In this document: positions 5,126 through 11,751 of the stretch, one piece after another
How positions within the stretch are numbered: the stretch's first letter is position 1
Layout: every line of letters begins with the position of its first letter
Assembly: GCA_934096535.1 (NCBI GenBank)
Contig: CAKOMC010000044.1
Location: 1-12,478, forward strand
Source: an uncultured Bacilli bacterium
GTDB taxonomy: Bacteria; Bacillota_I; Bacilli_A; RF39; UBA660
Direction: 5' to 3'
Length of the DNA stretch: 12,478 nucleotides
Notes under the pieces: generated by a model
The model's input: only the letters and a program-made list of their open reading frames with translations
Database searches by the model: none
Told to the model about the DNA's origin: nothing
Translations under genes and position numbers: made by a program

Positions 5126-6842
5126 AAACTTCCTCATTCGGGTTACATTCAACCACATCTTCTTTAACATAAATAGTAATAGTTAGACTAGCACCACTAG
5201 TAACTTGAGTTCCACTTTGTCTTGATTGCGCAATAATATCGCCACTCTTATAATTACCTGAGGCTTCACTAACTTCTTTAAATTTACAATTAATACTATA
5301 TTGACTACAGAATTGTTCAATTTGTTCTTTAGTATAATCACCACTCGTAAAGTCTGGATATTTAGTTGTAACATTAGGTATATAAAGAATTACAGTATCC
5401 CCTTTAGCAACTTTTTCTCCTGCCTTAACTGATTGATCTAAAATGGACGAAGCATCAACATTAGTATCACTAACATCACGCTTTTCTGGAATAACTAAAA
5501 TCCCATAAGCAGTTAAAGTACCATAAACAGTATAATAATTTTTACCAGTAAAATCTTCCATTGTAAAGCCTTCGTTACCAGTAGAAATATAAAGTGTTAC
5601 TTCACTACCTTTAGTTTTTTTAACTCCAGCAACAGGATTAGTCTTGACAACTTTACCTTTTTCAATTTCATCACTAGCCTGTTCTTTTTGTTGATCAGCT
5701 ATTTTAAAACCTTCATTTTGCAAAGCATTAATAGCCTCACTAATATCAAGTCCAGAAACATCAGGTACTTTGATTTCTGTTTGATTAGTTATTACTGGTA
5801 GCAAGACAATAATTGAAGTTATAACTAACACTATTCCTGTGAAAACGGCAAACAAAGTAATTAATACTTTATTATCTCTTTTCGTATTTTCCACCTCTTC
5901 TGTTTTTATTTCTTTTACTATTCCTTCTGATTTAGTAGCTGTTTTAGTTGTGTTTTTAGGTTTTCTATCATCATCAAATTCAGGATAAGGTAACACAATT
6001 TTAGCTTCGTTTGCTCTTGAATCATCAAGACAAGTTCTTAAATCCTCATTCATACTTCTAGCATCAGCATATCTGTTTTTCGGATTTTTAGCCGTAGCTT
6101 TAATAATAATATTTTCTACACTTTGCGGAATTTCAGGATATTTATCTCTAACACTAGGAATTTTTTCTTTTAAATGTTTAAGTGCTATTTCAACAGCATT
6201 ATCACCTTTATAAGGAAGCTCTCCCGTCAATAACTCATACATTAAAATTCCCATAGAATAGATATCACTTTGTAATGTTGAACCTTTACCATTAGCTTGT
6301 TCTGGCGGCAAATAATGAACGCTTCCCATAACGGAATTAGTCTGCGTTAACTGCGTACTATTCATCGCCATTGCAATACCGAAATCCGTTATTTTAACTA
6401 AACCACTATCTAAAATCATAATATTTTGAGGTTTAATATCACGGTGGATGATATAAGCATCATGAGCAACCGACAAACCATCAGTTATTTGAAGCATTAT
6501 ATCAATTACTTCGCTTAAAGTTAGGCGCCCTCTTTTTTTAAGAAGTTGCTTTAATTGACAGCCTTCAATATATTCCATAACAATATAATATTGACCATTA
6601 TCTTCGCCAACATCATATACTTCCACAATATTAGGATGACTAAGACTTGATGCTGATAAGGCCTCTCTTTGAAAACGACGAACAAACTTTTCATCAGTTG
6701 CTAAATCACCGCGTAAGACTTTAACTGCTACATTACGGTCTAAAATTGTATCATAAGCTAGATACACATTAGCCATACCGCCTTCTCCAATTGATTTAAT
6801 TATTTGATAACGATCGTTTATTTTTTGTCCTTTCATTATCAT
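5118..6842 (-). CDS. prkC: Membrane Ser/Thr protein kinase with PASTA domains
   Basis: A 574-residue PrkC/Stk1-type kinase. The cytosolic kinase domain (about 11-270) has the glycine loop GEGGMANV (19-26), Lys41, catalytic HRDIKPQN (Asp135) and DFG (153-155). The activation loop is Thr-rich (STQLTQTNSVMGS), where relatives autophosphorylate. A charged juxtamembrane linker leads to one membrane span (about 326-350). Three extracellular PASTA repeats follow (about 357-421, 424-489, 493-560), which in the family bind muropeptides or lipid II. Odd: the outer part carries four cysteines (512, 519, 565, 572), the last two in a short acidic tail after the third PASTA. The start lies two bases after the prpC stop, with only a weak ribosome site (GGTGA) and alternative starts at codons 1 and 3. 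The phosphatase upstream is its expected antagonist. Confidence 0.97.
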   Translation of the reverse strand: MIMKGQKINDRYQIIKSIGEGGMANVYLAYDTILDRNVAVKVLRGDLATDEKFVRRFQREALSASSLSHPNIVEVYDVGEDNGQYYIVMEYIEGCQLKQLLKKRGRLTLSEVIDIMLQITDGLSVAHDAYIIHRDIKPQNIMILDSGLVKITDFGIAMAMNSTQLTQTNSVMGSVHYLPPEQANGKGSTLQSDIYSMGILMYELLTGELPYKGDNAVEIALKHLKEKIPSVRDKYPEIPQSVENIIIKATAKNPKNRYADARSMNEDLRTCLDDSRANEAKIVLPYPEFDDDRKPKNTTKTATKSEGIVKEIKTEEVENTKRDNKVLITLFAVFTGIVLVITSIIVLLPVITNQTEIKVPDVSGLDISEAINALQNEGFKIADQQKEQASDEIEKGKVVKTNPVAGVKKTKGSEVTLYISTGNEGFTMEDFTGKNYYTVYGTLTAYGILVIPEKRDVSDTNVDASSILDQSVKAGEKVAKGDTVILYIPNVTTKYPDFTSGDYTKEQIEQFCSQYSINCKFKEVSEASGNYKSGDIIAQSRQSGTQVTSGASLTITIYVKEDVVECNPNEEVCE

Positions 6843-6844
6843 TA

Positions 6845-7585
6845 CTATTCACCACTTTCTTTTACTAAATAAGCAACAGATATATTATCAGTACCACCTC
6901 TGGCATTACATTTTCTAATTAATTTAACGACTTTTTCTTCAACACTAAGCTCTGGGTCATTTAAAACTTTTTCAATAGCTTCATTACTTAACATATTAGT
7001 TAACCCATCGCTTGATAAAAGAATTGCATCAAATGACATATCAACTTCATAAATATCTGGTACTACATCTTCTTCGCCCCCCAAAGCCTTCATTAAAACA
7101 TTTTTCTTTGGATGATATTTAGCTTCTTCCTCGGTTAAATCCCCCGCTTGAACAAGTAACTGCACTAAAGTATGGTCTTTGGTTACTTTAAGAAGATGAC
7201 CATTTTTCATAGCAAAGCCACTTGAATCACCAACATTAGCATATAAAAGGAAATCATGGGTAAGTAAAGCGACTACTACCGTTGTTCCCATACCTTTACT
7301 TTCTGGATTATTACTAGCATACTCCACAATATGATGGTTAATCTCACTAATATTATCTTTCAACCAGTTAGTCGCATCATACTTTGTCCCTACAGTAACT
7401 AAGTCATTAAATCTTTTTCCTAAATGTGTTACAACCATTGATGATGCAACTTCACCAGCCCGATGACCGCCCATTCCATCAGCAACAATAAGTAAATATT
7501 CACCGGCATCATTTTTTAAAATAGTTACGGAGTCTTCATTATGACTTCTTACTTTTCCGGCATCAGTTAAATAAAATGTCTTCAC
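6845..7585 (-). CDS. prpC: PP2C-type Ser/Thr protein phosphatase
   Basis: A PPM/PP2C metal-dependent phosphatase (246 residues from the chosen start) that reverses PrkC phosphorylation. Motifs in order: RSHNEDS (about 13-19), ADGMGGHRAGE with the metal Asp36 and Gly37, GMGTT, ANVGDSS (about 117-122), DHTLV, LSSDGLTNML with Asp193, and GGTDNIS with Asp233. GDSS replaces the commoner GDSR. The start is GTG 7585: a perfect AAGGAGG lies 6 nt upstream and the protein begins (V/M)KTFYLTDAGKVR like the family. An upstream ATG at 7639 in the same frame would add 18 residues read inside rlmN and is unlikely. It overlaps rlmN by 23 bases and ends two bases before prkC. Confidence 0.95.
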   Translation of the reverse strand: MKTFYLTDAGKVRSHNEDSVTILKNDAGEYLLIVADGMGGHRAGEVASSMVVTHLGKRFNDLVTVGTKYDATNWLKDNISEINHHIVEYASNNPESKGMGTTVVVALLTHDFLLYANVGDSSGFAMKNGHLLKVTKDHTLVQLLVQAGDLTEEEAKYHPKKNVLMKALGGEEDVVPDIYEVDMSFDAILLSSDGLTNMLSNEAIEKVLNDPELSVEEKVVKLIRKCNARGGTDNISVAYLVKESGE

Positions 7586-8603
7586 TTTCTTCCTCCTTGC
7601 TTCTAAGTTGTCCACAGGCAGCAGAAATATTACTGCCAAACCTTCTTCTAACCGTTACATTAATTTTATTTTTAATTAAAGTATCGTAGAACTCATCAAT
7701 CTTCTTCTTATTACTTTTACTAAATTCAATATGATTAGTTTCGTTATAAGGTATCATATTGACATACACATTTAACCCCTTTAATAGTTTAGAAAGTTCT
7801 TCTGCACAATCTTTACTATCATTTACACCATCTAGCATAACATATTCAATAGTAACTCGTCTATTAGTTTTTGCAATATAATCTTTAATTGCTTTAATTA
7901 CCTCTGAAATGTTATAAGCTTTATTTATTGGCATTATCTGATTTCTAATCTCATCATTGGGAGCATGCAAACTAAGTGCCAAGTTCACTTGTAAATCTTC
8001 CTTACTAAAGTCATAAATTTTGGGTACTAAGCCACAAGTTGAAACGGTTATATGACGCGCCCCAATACTTATACCCTTTGGATCATTTATTACTCTAATA
8101 AAGTTCATAAGGTTTTCATAGTTATCAAAAGGCTCTCCAATTCCCATAACTACAACGCTAGAAATTCTCTTGCCTATATCTTTTTCAATTAACAAAATCT
8201 GTTCAACCATTTCATAAGCTTCTAAGTTTCTAACCTTTTTACGACGCCCCGACTCACAGAACTTACACCCCATATTGCAGCCAACTTCACTGGAAACACA
8301 AACACTTAACCCGTAATCGTGTTCCATTAAAACTGCTTCAATATAATTATGGTCTTTAAGTAAAAATAAATATTTATGCGCATCAACATCATGTTCAACT
8401 TTAGCAATACTTATCATATCCGTACTAAAATCATTTTTTAACTTATCTTGAATTTCTTTTTTAATATTAGTCATTTTATCAATACTATCAACTCTTTTTA
8501 AATATAACCATTCATAGACTTGTAGAGCTTTAAACTTTTTTTCACCAATACTGATGAAATATTCTTCTAAATCGCTTCTTTTTATTCCATATATATTTTT
8601 CAT
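7563..8603 (-). CDS. rlmN: Dual-specificity 23S rRNA/tRNA adenine-C2 methyltransferase RlmN
   Basis: A radical-SAM enzyme that methylates C2 of A2503 in 23S rRNA and of A37 in some tRNAs. It has 346 residues, normal for the family. The [4Fe-4S] motif is Cys109-xxx-Cys113-xx-Cys116 (CNMGCKFC). SAM-binding MGIGEPFDN follows at about 153-161. The methyl-carrying cysteine is Cys330 in AACGQLR. The motif IEAVLME (Glu89) is also typical. It lacks the Cfr signatures I would need to call resistance, and its place before prpC is the housekeeping one. First gene of the operon rlmN-prpC-prkC-rsgA-rpe. The ATG at 8603 has only weak ribosome-site matches (GAGTGA). The TGA stop shows that TGA is not tryptophan here. 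Confidence 0.97.
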   Translation of the reverse strand: MKNIYGIKRSDLEEYFISIGEKKFKALQVYEWLYLKRVDSIDKMTNIKKEIQDKLKNDFSTDMISIAKVEHDVDAHKYLFLLKDHNYIEAVLMEHDYGLSVCVSSEVGCNMGCKFCESGRRKKVRNLEAYEMVEQILLIEKDIGKRISSVVVMGIGEPFDNYENLMNFIRVINDPKGISIGARHITVSTCGLVPKIYDFSKEDLQVNLALSLHAPNDEIRNQIMPINKAYNISEVIKAIKDYIAKTNRRVTIEYVMLDGVNDSKDCAEELSKLLKGLNVYVNMIPYNETNHIEFSKSNKKKIDEFYDTLIKNKINVTVRRRFGSNISAACGQLRSKEEESEDILFN

Positions 8604-8628
8604 AAATAAATCACTCGCTATCCCTTAA

Positions 8629-8657
8629 ATTATACCAAAGTATTACCTTCTTGAATA
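8629..8657 (-). promoter_or_regulatory. Promoter of the rlmN-prpC-prkC-rsgA-rpe operon
   Basis: On the minus strand TGGTATAAT (8629-8637) is a perfect extended -10. The -35 position (8652-8657) has only TATTCA. The start should be near 8622, giving a leader of about 20 nt. No other promoter is obvious within the operon, whose genes overlap or touch. Confidence 0.65.
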
Positions 8658-8741
8658 GAAATATTTTTAAAACTAACTAACAATTTATATCAATAATTAA
8701 GCCGTCAAAATTTTTTTAATTTAGTAATTTGGTTACCAATC

Positions 8742-8767
8742 AAAAAAACACCCTATAAGAGAGTGTT
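8742..8767 (-). terminator. Terminator of the TasA/camelysin-like gene
   Basis: On the minus strand AACACTC and GGGTGTT form a 7-bp stem with one G-U and a 7-nt loop, followed by TTTTTTT (the last two stem bases join the T-run). It overlaps the stop codon at 8766-8768 and isolates this gene from the rlmN operon downstream. Confidence 0.8.
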
Positions 8768-9335
8768 ACTCTGTAACTTCACCATAAGCATAAATTTTTA
8801 GAGATATTGTTTTTCCTATTTCACTTTCTGGGGTATCTTCATCAATCCAGATTTTAACATTATGGGCTTCAAAATTATTAGTATTACTTTTATTTAAAAG
8901 ACTGATATTTTTCTTTAAAATACGACGACCACTGCTATCAGTTTCACAACTACTTAATAAGAAAGGTGTTCCACTATCTAAAGATACTTTAATATGGTCA
9001 TAACCTAATTTATTTGTACTAGTATCAAGAGGATTGTCATATAAAGCAATATAATAAGTCATGTCTAAAGTACCATTATTAGTAACGGAAAAAGAATATC
9101 CTTTTGTAAGTAAGCCTTCATTATCATCAATTGGGGTATTATTAGTTGATATTACGGTACTACCATCATAAGCAGATAATTGCATAATTAAGCTTCCCGA
9201 TTGAACAGTTTGTTCTTCTGATTGGTCTACTTTCATAAATAAAGCATAACTAGTACCAATAATACCTATTACCATTACAAAAACAGATATGGCAATTACT
9301 TTTGTTTGTTTTCTTATAATCGAAGTATAATTCAT
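8766..9335 (-). CDS. TasA/camelysin (SipW-dependent type) surface protein
   Basis: A 189-residue exported protein. Residues 1-11 are basic, 12-33 form one hydrophobic helix (VIAISVFVMVIGIIGTSYALF), and GTSYALF resembles the SipW-type signal end of TasA/CalY proteins (GTFAFF-like). Cleavage after Ala31 is likely. Then VQSGSLIMQL matches the start of the mature beta-sandwich typical of this group. The rest alternates short strands (YSFSVTNNGTLDMTYYIALYD, ISLKIYAYGEVTE) and looks like an all-beta, fibre-subunit-like domain. There is one cysteine (130). No sipW-like signal peptidase and no partner subunit lie nearby, so it is a single-gene unit. The ribosome site is a weak AAGGGA about 10 nt before ATG 9335. 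A fibre-forming or adhesive role is an inference from the family. Confidence 0.75.
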   Translation of the reverse strand: MNYTSIIRKQTKVIAISVFVMVIGIIGTSYALFMKVDQSEEQTVQSGSLIMQLSAYDGSTVISTNNTPIDDNEGLLTKGYSFSVTNNGTLDMTYYIALYDNPLDTSTNKLGYDHIKVSLDSGTPFLLSSCETDSSGRRILKKNISLLNKSNTNNFEAHNVKIWIDEDTPESEIGKTISLKIYAYGEVTE

Positions 9336-9371
9336 AATCTCACAATCCCTTACTATTTTATTTATAATCTA

Positions 9372-9400
9372 ATTATAACTTATATTTAAAAAAATTACCA
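9372..9400 (-). promoter_or_regulatory. Promoter of the TasA/camelysin-like gene
   Basis: On the minus strand a perfect TATAAT (9372-9377), a 17-bp spacer and TGGTAA (9395-9400, three of six matches). The start is near 9365, with a leader of about 30 nt. Confidence 0.5.
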
Positions 9401-9631
9401 TTAATATTTTTCAAGATATAGAAATTTCTAATTTATTTAATTTTTCTTTTCTAAATTTAGATAAAACTAGTCCCATATAAATAAGGAAATAATTCCTATG
9501 ACTTATTATGTTTATAGATATATAGATTACAACCATTCTTTTAAATTAGCAAGAACTTTTTAACGATTAATTTAATAAAATCTAATACTATTAGTCTTAA
9601 AATATTTCGTTTAAATTTCACCATTTATTTA
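9401..9631. other. Gene-free AT-rich spacer
   Basis: Together with the two promoters this is the 367-bp gap between the TasA-like gene and rubrerythrin. I see no frame and no strong RNA structure. Two small dyads are present: a perfect 12-bp palindrome TAGAAATTTCTA (9419-9430) and AGGAA/TTCCT near 9483-9496. Neither exceeds what such AT-rich DNA may give by chance. Confidence 0.5.
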
Positions 9632-9659
9632 TTGCAAAAAATTTTTAGCATGTTATACT
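9632..9659 (+). promoter_or_regulatory. Rubrerythrin promoter
   Basis: A -35 TTGCAA (9632-9637), 16-bp spacer, and extended -10 TGTTATACT (9651-9659). The start is near 9666. Immediately downstream is the dyad at 9669-9682. Confidence 0.7.
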
Positions 9660-9668
9660 AAATATTGA

Positions 9669-9682
9669 AATCCCTTGGGATT
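9669..9682. promoter_or_regulatory. Dyad at the rubrerythrin transcription start
   Basis: AATCCC, TT, GGGATT: a 6-bp inverted repeat with a 2-bp centre, just after the predicted start and before the ribosome site (AAGGAAG at 9687-9693). It does not match the PerR box. It may be an operator, or in RNA a hairpin capped by a CUUG tetraloop. Confidence 0.4.
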
Positions 9683-9702
9683 GGGAAAGGAAGTTAAATA
9701 AT

Positions 9703-10242
9703 ATGGAATTAAAAGGAAGTCAAACTGAAAAGAATCTACTTACAGCTTTTGCGGGAGAATCACAAGCTAGAAATAAATACACTTTCTACGCTTCAAAAGC
9801 TCGAAAAGATGGATATGAACAATATGCAGAAATCTTTGAAGAAACTGCTAATAATGAAAAAGAACATGCTAAAATGTGGTTCAAAGAATTACATGACGGC
9901 AAAATTCCTACTACTCTTGAAAATTTAGAAGACGCTGCTAACGGTGAAAACTATGAATGGACAGATATGTATCAAGAATTTGCAAAAACTGCTCGTGAAG
10001 AAGGCTTTGAAGAATTAGCTAAAAAGTTTGAAGCTGTTGGTGAAATTGAACGCCATCATGAAGAAAGATATCGTAAACTTATTGCTAATATTGAAGGCGG
10101 TGTAGTTTTCTCTAGTGATGATGATAGAATTTGGCAATGCCGCAACTGTGGTCATATCGTAATTGGTAAATATGCCCCAGAAGTATGTCCAGTATGTAAT
10201 CATCCTCAAAGTTTCTTTGAAATCAAAAAAGAAAATTACTAG
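9703..10242 (+). CDS. rbr: Rubrerythrin
   Basis: A non-haem iron peroxidase that reduces hydrogen peroxide in the cytosol of anaerobes. It has 179 residues. A four-helix diiron domain (1-130) carries Glu19 (GESQARNKY), the ExxH motif Glu52-His55 (NNEKEH), the AREEG segment (about 97-101) and a second ExxH, Glu116-His119 (EIERHH). A C-terminal rubredoxin domain binds one iron through Cys146-x2-Cys149 and Cys162-x2-Cys165. The order is the classic one (not reversed). ATG 9703 has AAGGAAG 9 nt upstream. It is monocistronic, with its own promoter and terminator. No reductase or peroxide regulator is adjacent, so the electron donor is not shown by context. Confidence 0.97.
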   Translation: MELKGSQTEKNLLTAFAGESQARNKYTFYASKARKDGYEQYAEIFEETANNEKEHAKMWFKELHDGKIPTTLENLEDAANGENYEWTDMYQEFAKTAREEGFEELAKKFEAVGEIERHHEERYRKLIANIEGGVVFSSDDDRIWQCRNCGHIVIGKYAPEVCPVCNHPQSFFEIKKENY

Positions 10243-10262
10243 GTTTTAAGTTATTAAAGTTT

Positions 10263-10288
10263 AAAAACAGGAGTCAAGTCCTGTTTTT
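10263..10288. terminator. Bidirectional terminator between rubrerythrin and the glycine-rich gene
   Basis: A 10-bp perfect stem (AAAAACAGGA, loop GTCAAG, TCCTGTTTTT). The T-run forms part of the stem on either strand, so it can end both convergent transcripts. It lies 20 bases after the rbr stop and 4 bases after the stop of the opposing gene. Confidence 0.85.
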
Positions 10289-10291
10289 ATA

Positions 10292-11455
10292 TTAATCTAT
10301 ACTTACTAAGGTTATCCTAGCATAACCATTGCCAGCGTTTCCTGTCATCGTAGAGTTATCACTATGTGATGGCATTCCCGTATACTCTCCTTTTTCTGTA
10401 GTCCATTTATAACCATTACCATCTATCATTACAGTATCTGTAAAATAAAGGTTAGAATAATGGATACTCTGTCCAGTATGAATTATGTTGCCATCCGTGC
10501 TTTCTTCCTTAATAGCATCACAACCATTATGTCCAGAAATAAAAGAGGAACCTCCAGCACCGCCAGTCCAAGAAGCAGAGGCACCACCATAATATCCTCC
10601 GCCGCCACCATTTGTAACATAACTATCACCAATTCCAAAAGAACTGCCAAAAGTTTGAGTAGACGGATTTAGAACTGCTAAAGTTTCACTACCTGTTTTA
10701 TCAACATACGAAATCAAACCGCCTGCCGAGCCACCTATAGCAAAATTATAAGTCGAATCAAAGAAACTAGCACCACCACCACCCGCTGCAACCATAATTC
10801 TCGATTTTAAAGAATCAAAATTATTCCAACTAGATTTGATTATTCTGACATCAGTAGCACCACCGCCACCGCAAAAATAACGATTAGGCCAGCTATCGCC
10901 GTTATCAGCACTACCACCACCATTAAACGAAATATCAGTAGGTCCTTCTGTTCCTTCTTTACAAATATTTGTAGCACCAACATACACATACAAACTAGTA
11001 TCTTTATTTAATTTTATAAGTCCGTCTGTATAACCGCCATTTCCACCATGATATGTTTCATCATAAGAAGCACCACTTGCGCCCCATAATTCAATTTTAT
11101 ATATTCCCGACACTGGAGCCGTAAATTCCTGCGCTTCACCTGTATAATCAAAATTAAATACAGTTTGCCCAGAATAAAAATATAAATTACATTTAGCTTT
11201 CTTAGTTAAATTTTTTAATAACAATCCCCAAGACTCACTATCCCATGACACACTAACATTTTCATCATCACAAACGGCCTTATAAAATTTAGCCTCATCT
11301 TTTAAAGGTATTTTCTCACTTAACTCATTATTTATATAAACACCAATAATATCTGTATCTTTTAAATAATTTTTCTTTAAATTAACATTTCTAACACTAA
11401 CTATAAAAACCATTAAAGATAGAACAAATGCAATAATAATTAAACCTTTTTTCAT
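10292..11455 (-). CDS. Secreted/anchored glycine-rich surface protein with ALK/LTK-like glycine-rich domain
   Basis: A 387-residue protein. Residues 1-3 are basic and 4-21 form one hydrophobic helix (uncleaved anchor or signal peptide). Residues 35-97 form a small module with a Cys62-Cys89 pair and two Trp (SVSWDSESWGLLL, AKCNLYF). From about 100 comes a domain opening FDYTGEAQEFTAPVSGIYKIELWGASG. It continues with glycine blocks (GGNGGY, FNGGGS, FCGGGGATDVR at about 194-203, AAGGGGAS, NGGGGGYYGG) and closes ARITLV at the C-terminus. GGGG plus ATDVR is the signature I associate with the Pfam glycine-rich family that also covers the ALK/LTK ligand-binding region. Other cysteines are 165, 195 and 312. 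There is no LPXTG and no second membrane segment. Start: ATG 11455 with AGGAG 8 nt upstream. The ligand is unknown; a surface or adhesive role is inferred. The leader carries one of the inverted-repeat hairpins. Confidence 0.8.
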   Translation of the reverse strand: MKKGLIIIAFVLSLMVFIVSVRNVNLKKNYLKDTDIIGVYINNELSEKIPLKDEAKFYKAVCDDENVSVSWDSESWGLLLKNLTKKAKCNLYFYSGQTVFNFDYTGEAQEFTAPVSGIYKIELWGASGASYDETYHGGNGGYTDGLIKLNKDTSLYVYVGATNICKEGTEGPTDISFNGGGSADNGDSWPNRYFCGGGGATDVRIIKSSWNNFDSLKSRIMVAAGGGGASFFDSTYNFAIGGSAGGLISYVDKTGSETLAVLNPSTQTFGSSFGIGDSYVTNGGGGGYYGGASASWTGGAGGSSFISGHNGCDAIKEESTDGNIIHTGQSIHYSNLYFTDTVMIDGNGYKWTTEKGEYTGMPSHSDNSTMTGNAGNGYARITLVSID

Positions 11456-11487
11456 ACTTATTTCTCCTAAAAAGCCGTAATTCCGTC

Positions 11488-11513
11488 TTCATAGAGTTTG
11501 TAACTCTATGAAA
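11488..11513. repeat. Inverted repeat copy 1 (palindromic hairpin)
   Basis: Arms TTCATAGAGTT and AACTCTATGAA (11 bp, perfect) around TGT, plus one further A. It is the exact reverse complement of copy 2 (26 bp identical) and lies 33 bases before the glycine-rich gene start, inside its leader. Confidence 0.9.
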
Positions 11514-11533
11514 ACAAGTCTTTAAGCCCAGTA

Positions 11534-11561
11534 TTTATAAGAATTTCCAAAAAATTGACCA
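11534..11561 (-). promoter_or_regulatory. Candidate promoter toward the glycine-rich surface gene
   Basis: On the minus strand TGGTCA, 16-bp spacer, TATAAA. The start is near 11527, giving a leader of about 70 nt that includes inverted repeat copy 1. The match is moderate. Confidence 0.4.
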
Positions 11562-11686
11562 GAAATTTTGACTAGAAAAATATTTATTTATTTGACCACT
11601 AAACTTATTTCAAGCACCTGCAAAAACTAACATCATGATTAATTTATTTGACTAAAAAATTGACTACAATAAAACAAATTTTACAC

Positions 11687-11715
11687 TTTAAAACCTCTAA
11701 AATATATGTTATAGT
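11687..11715 (+). promoter_or_regulatory. Candidate promoter toward the DUF6512-type gene
   Basis: TTTAAA, 17-bp spacer, TGTTATAGT (extended -10). The start would be near 11722, giving a leader of about 165 nt that includes inverted repeat copy 2. Confidence 0.45.
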
Positions 11716-11751
11716 TTATATATAAATTAAAAATAAAGCCTTAAAATACGC

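Larger units (their letters stand above)
11514..11751. other. AT-rich segment between inverted repeats, candidate invertible or bidirectional promoter region
   Basis: A 238-bp segment with no frame. It holds outward-facing promoter candidates. Minus: TGGTCA (11556-11561), 16 bp, TATAAA (11534-11539), toward the glycine-rich gene. Plus: TTTAAA (11687-11692), 17 bp, extended -10 TGTTATAGT (11707-11715), toward the membrane protein gene. Five TTGAC(C/T) motifs lie at 11555, 11568, 11592, 11648 and 11660. Beyond the perfect repeats the inner flanks keep a weak inverted likeness (TTTAAG/CTTAAA about 10 bases inside each repeat). Confidence 0.5.

Noticed and set aside
5183..5374. Minus-strand frame of 63 codons inside prkC
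   Set aside because: It is a +1/+2 shadow of the third PASTA repeat with biased, repetitive composition.
7586..7639. An 18-residue N-terminal extension of prpC starting at ATG 7639
   Set aside because: It would lie inside rlmN with no ribosome site, while the GTG at 7585 has a perfect one and matches the family start.
7563..8603. Cfr-type resistance methyltransferase
   Set aside because: The gene lies in the housekeeping rlmN-prpC-prkC order and has RlmN motifs (AACGQLR, MGIGEP); nothing points to Cfr.
9419..9430. Perfect 12-bp palindrome TAGAAATTTCTA as an operator
   Set aside because: It is AT-rich, far from both promoters, and such a match is easily produced by chance here.
10015..10209. 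Minus-strand frame of 64 codons opposite rubrerythrin
   Set aside because: It is antisense to the conserved diiron and rubredoxin motifs, with no signal of its own.
10460..10672. Plus-strand frame of 70 codons opposite the glycine-rich gene
   Set aside because: It is a shadow produced by the glycine codons; Ser/Thr-rich with no domain.
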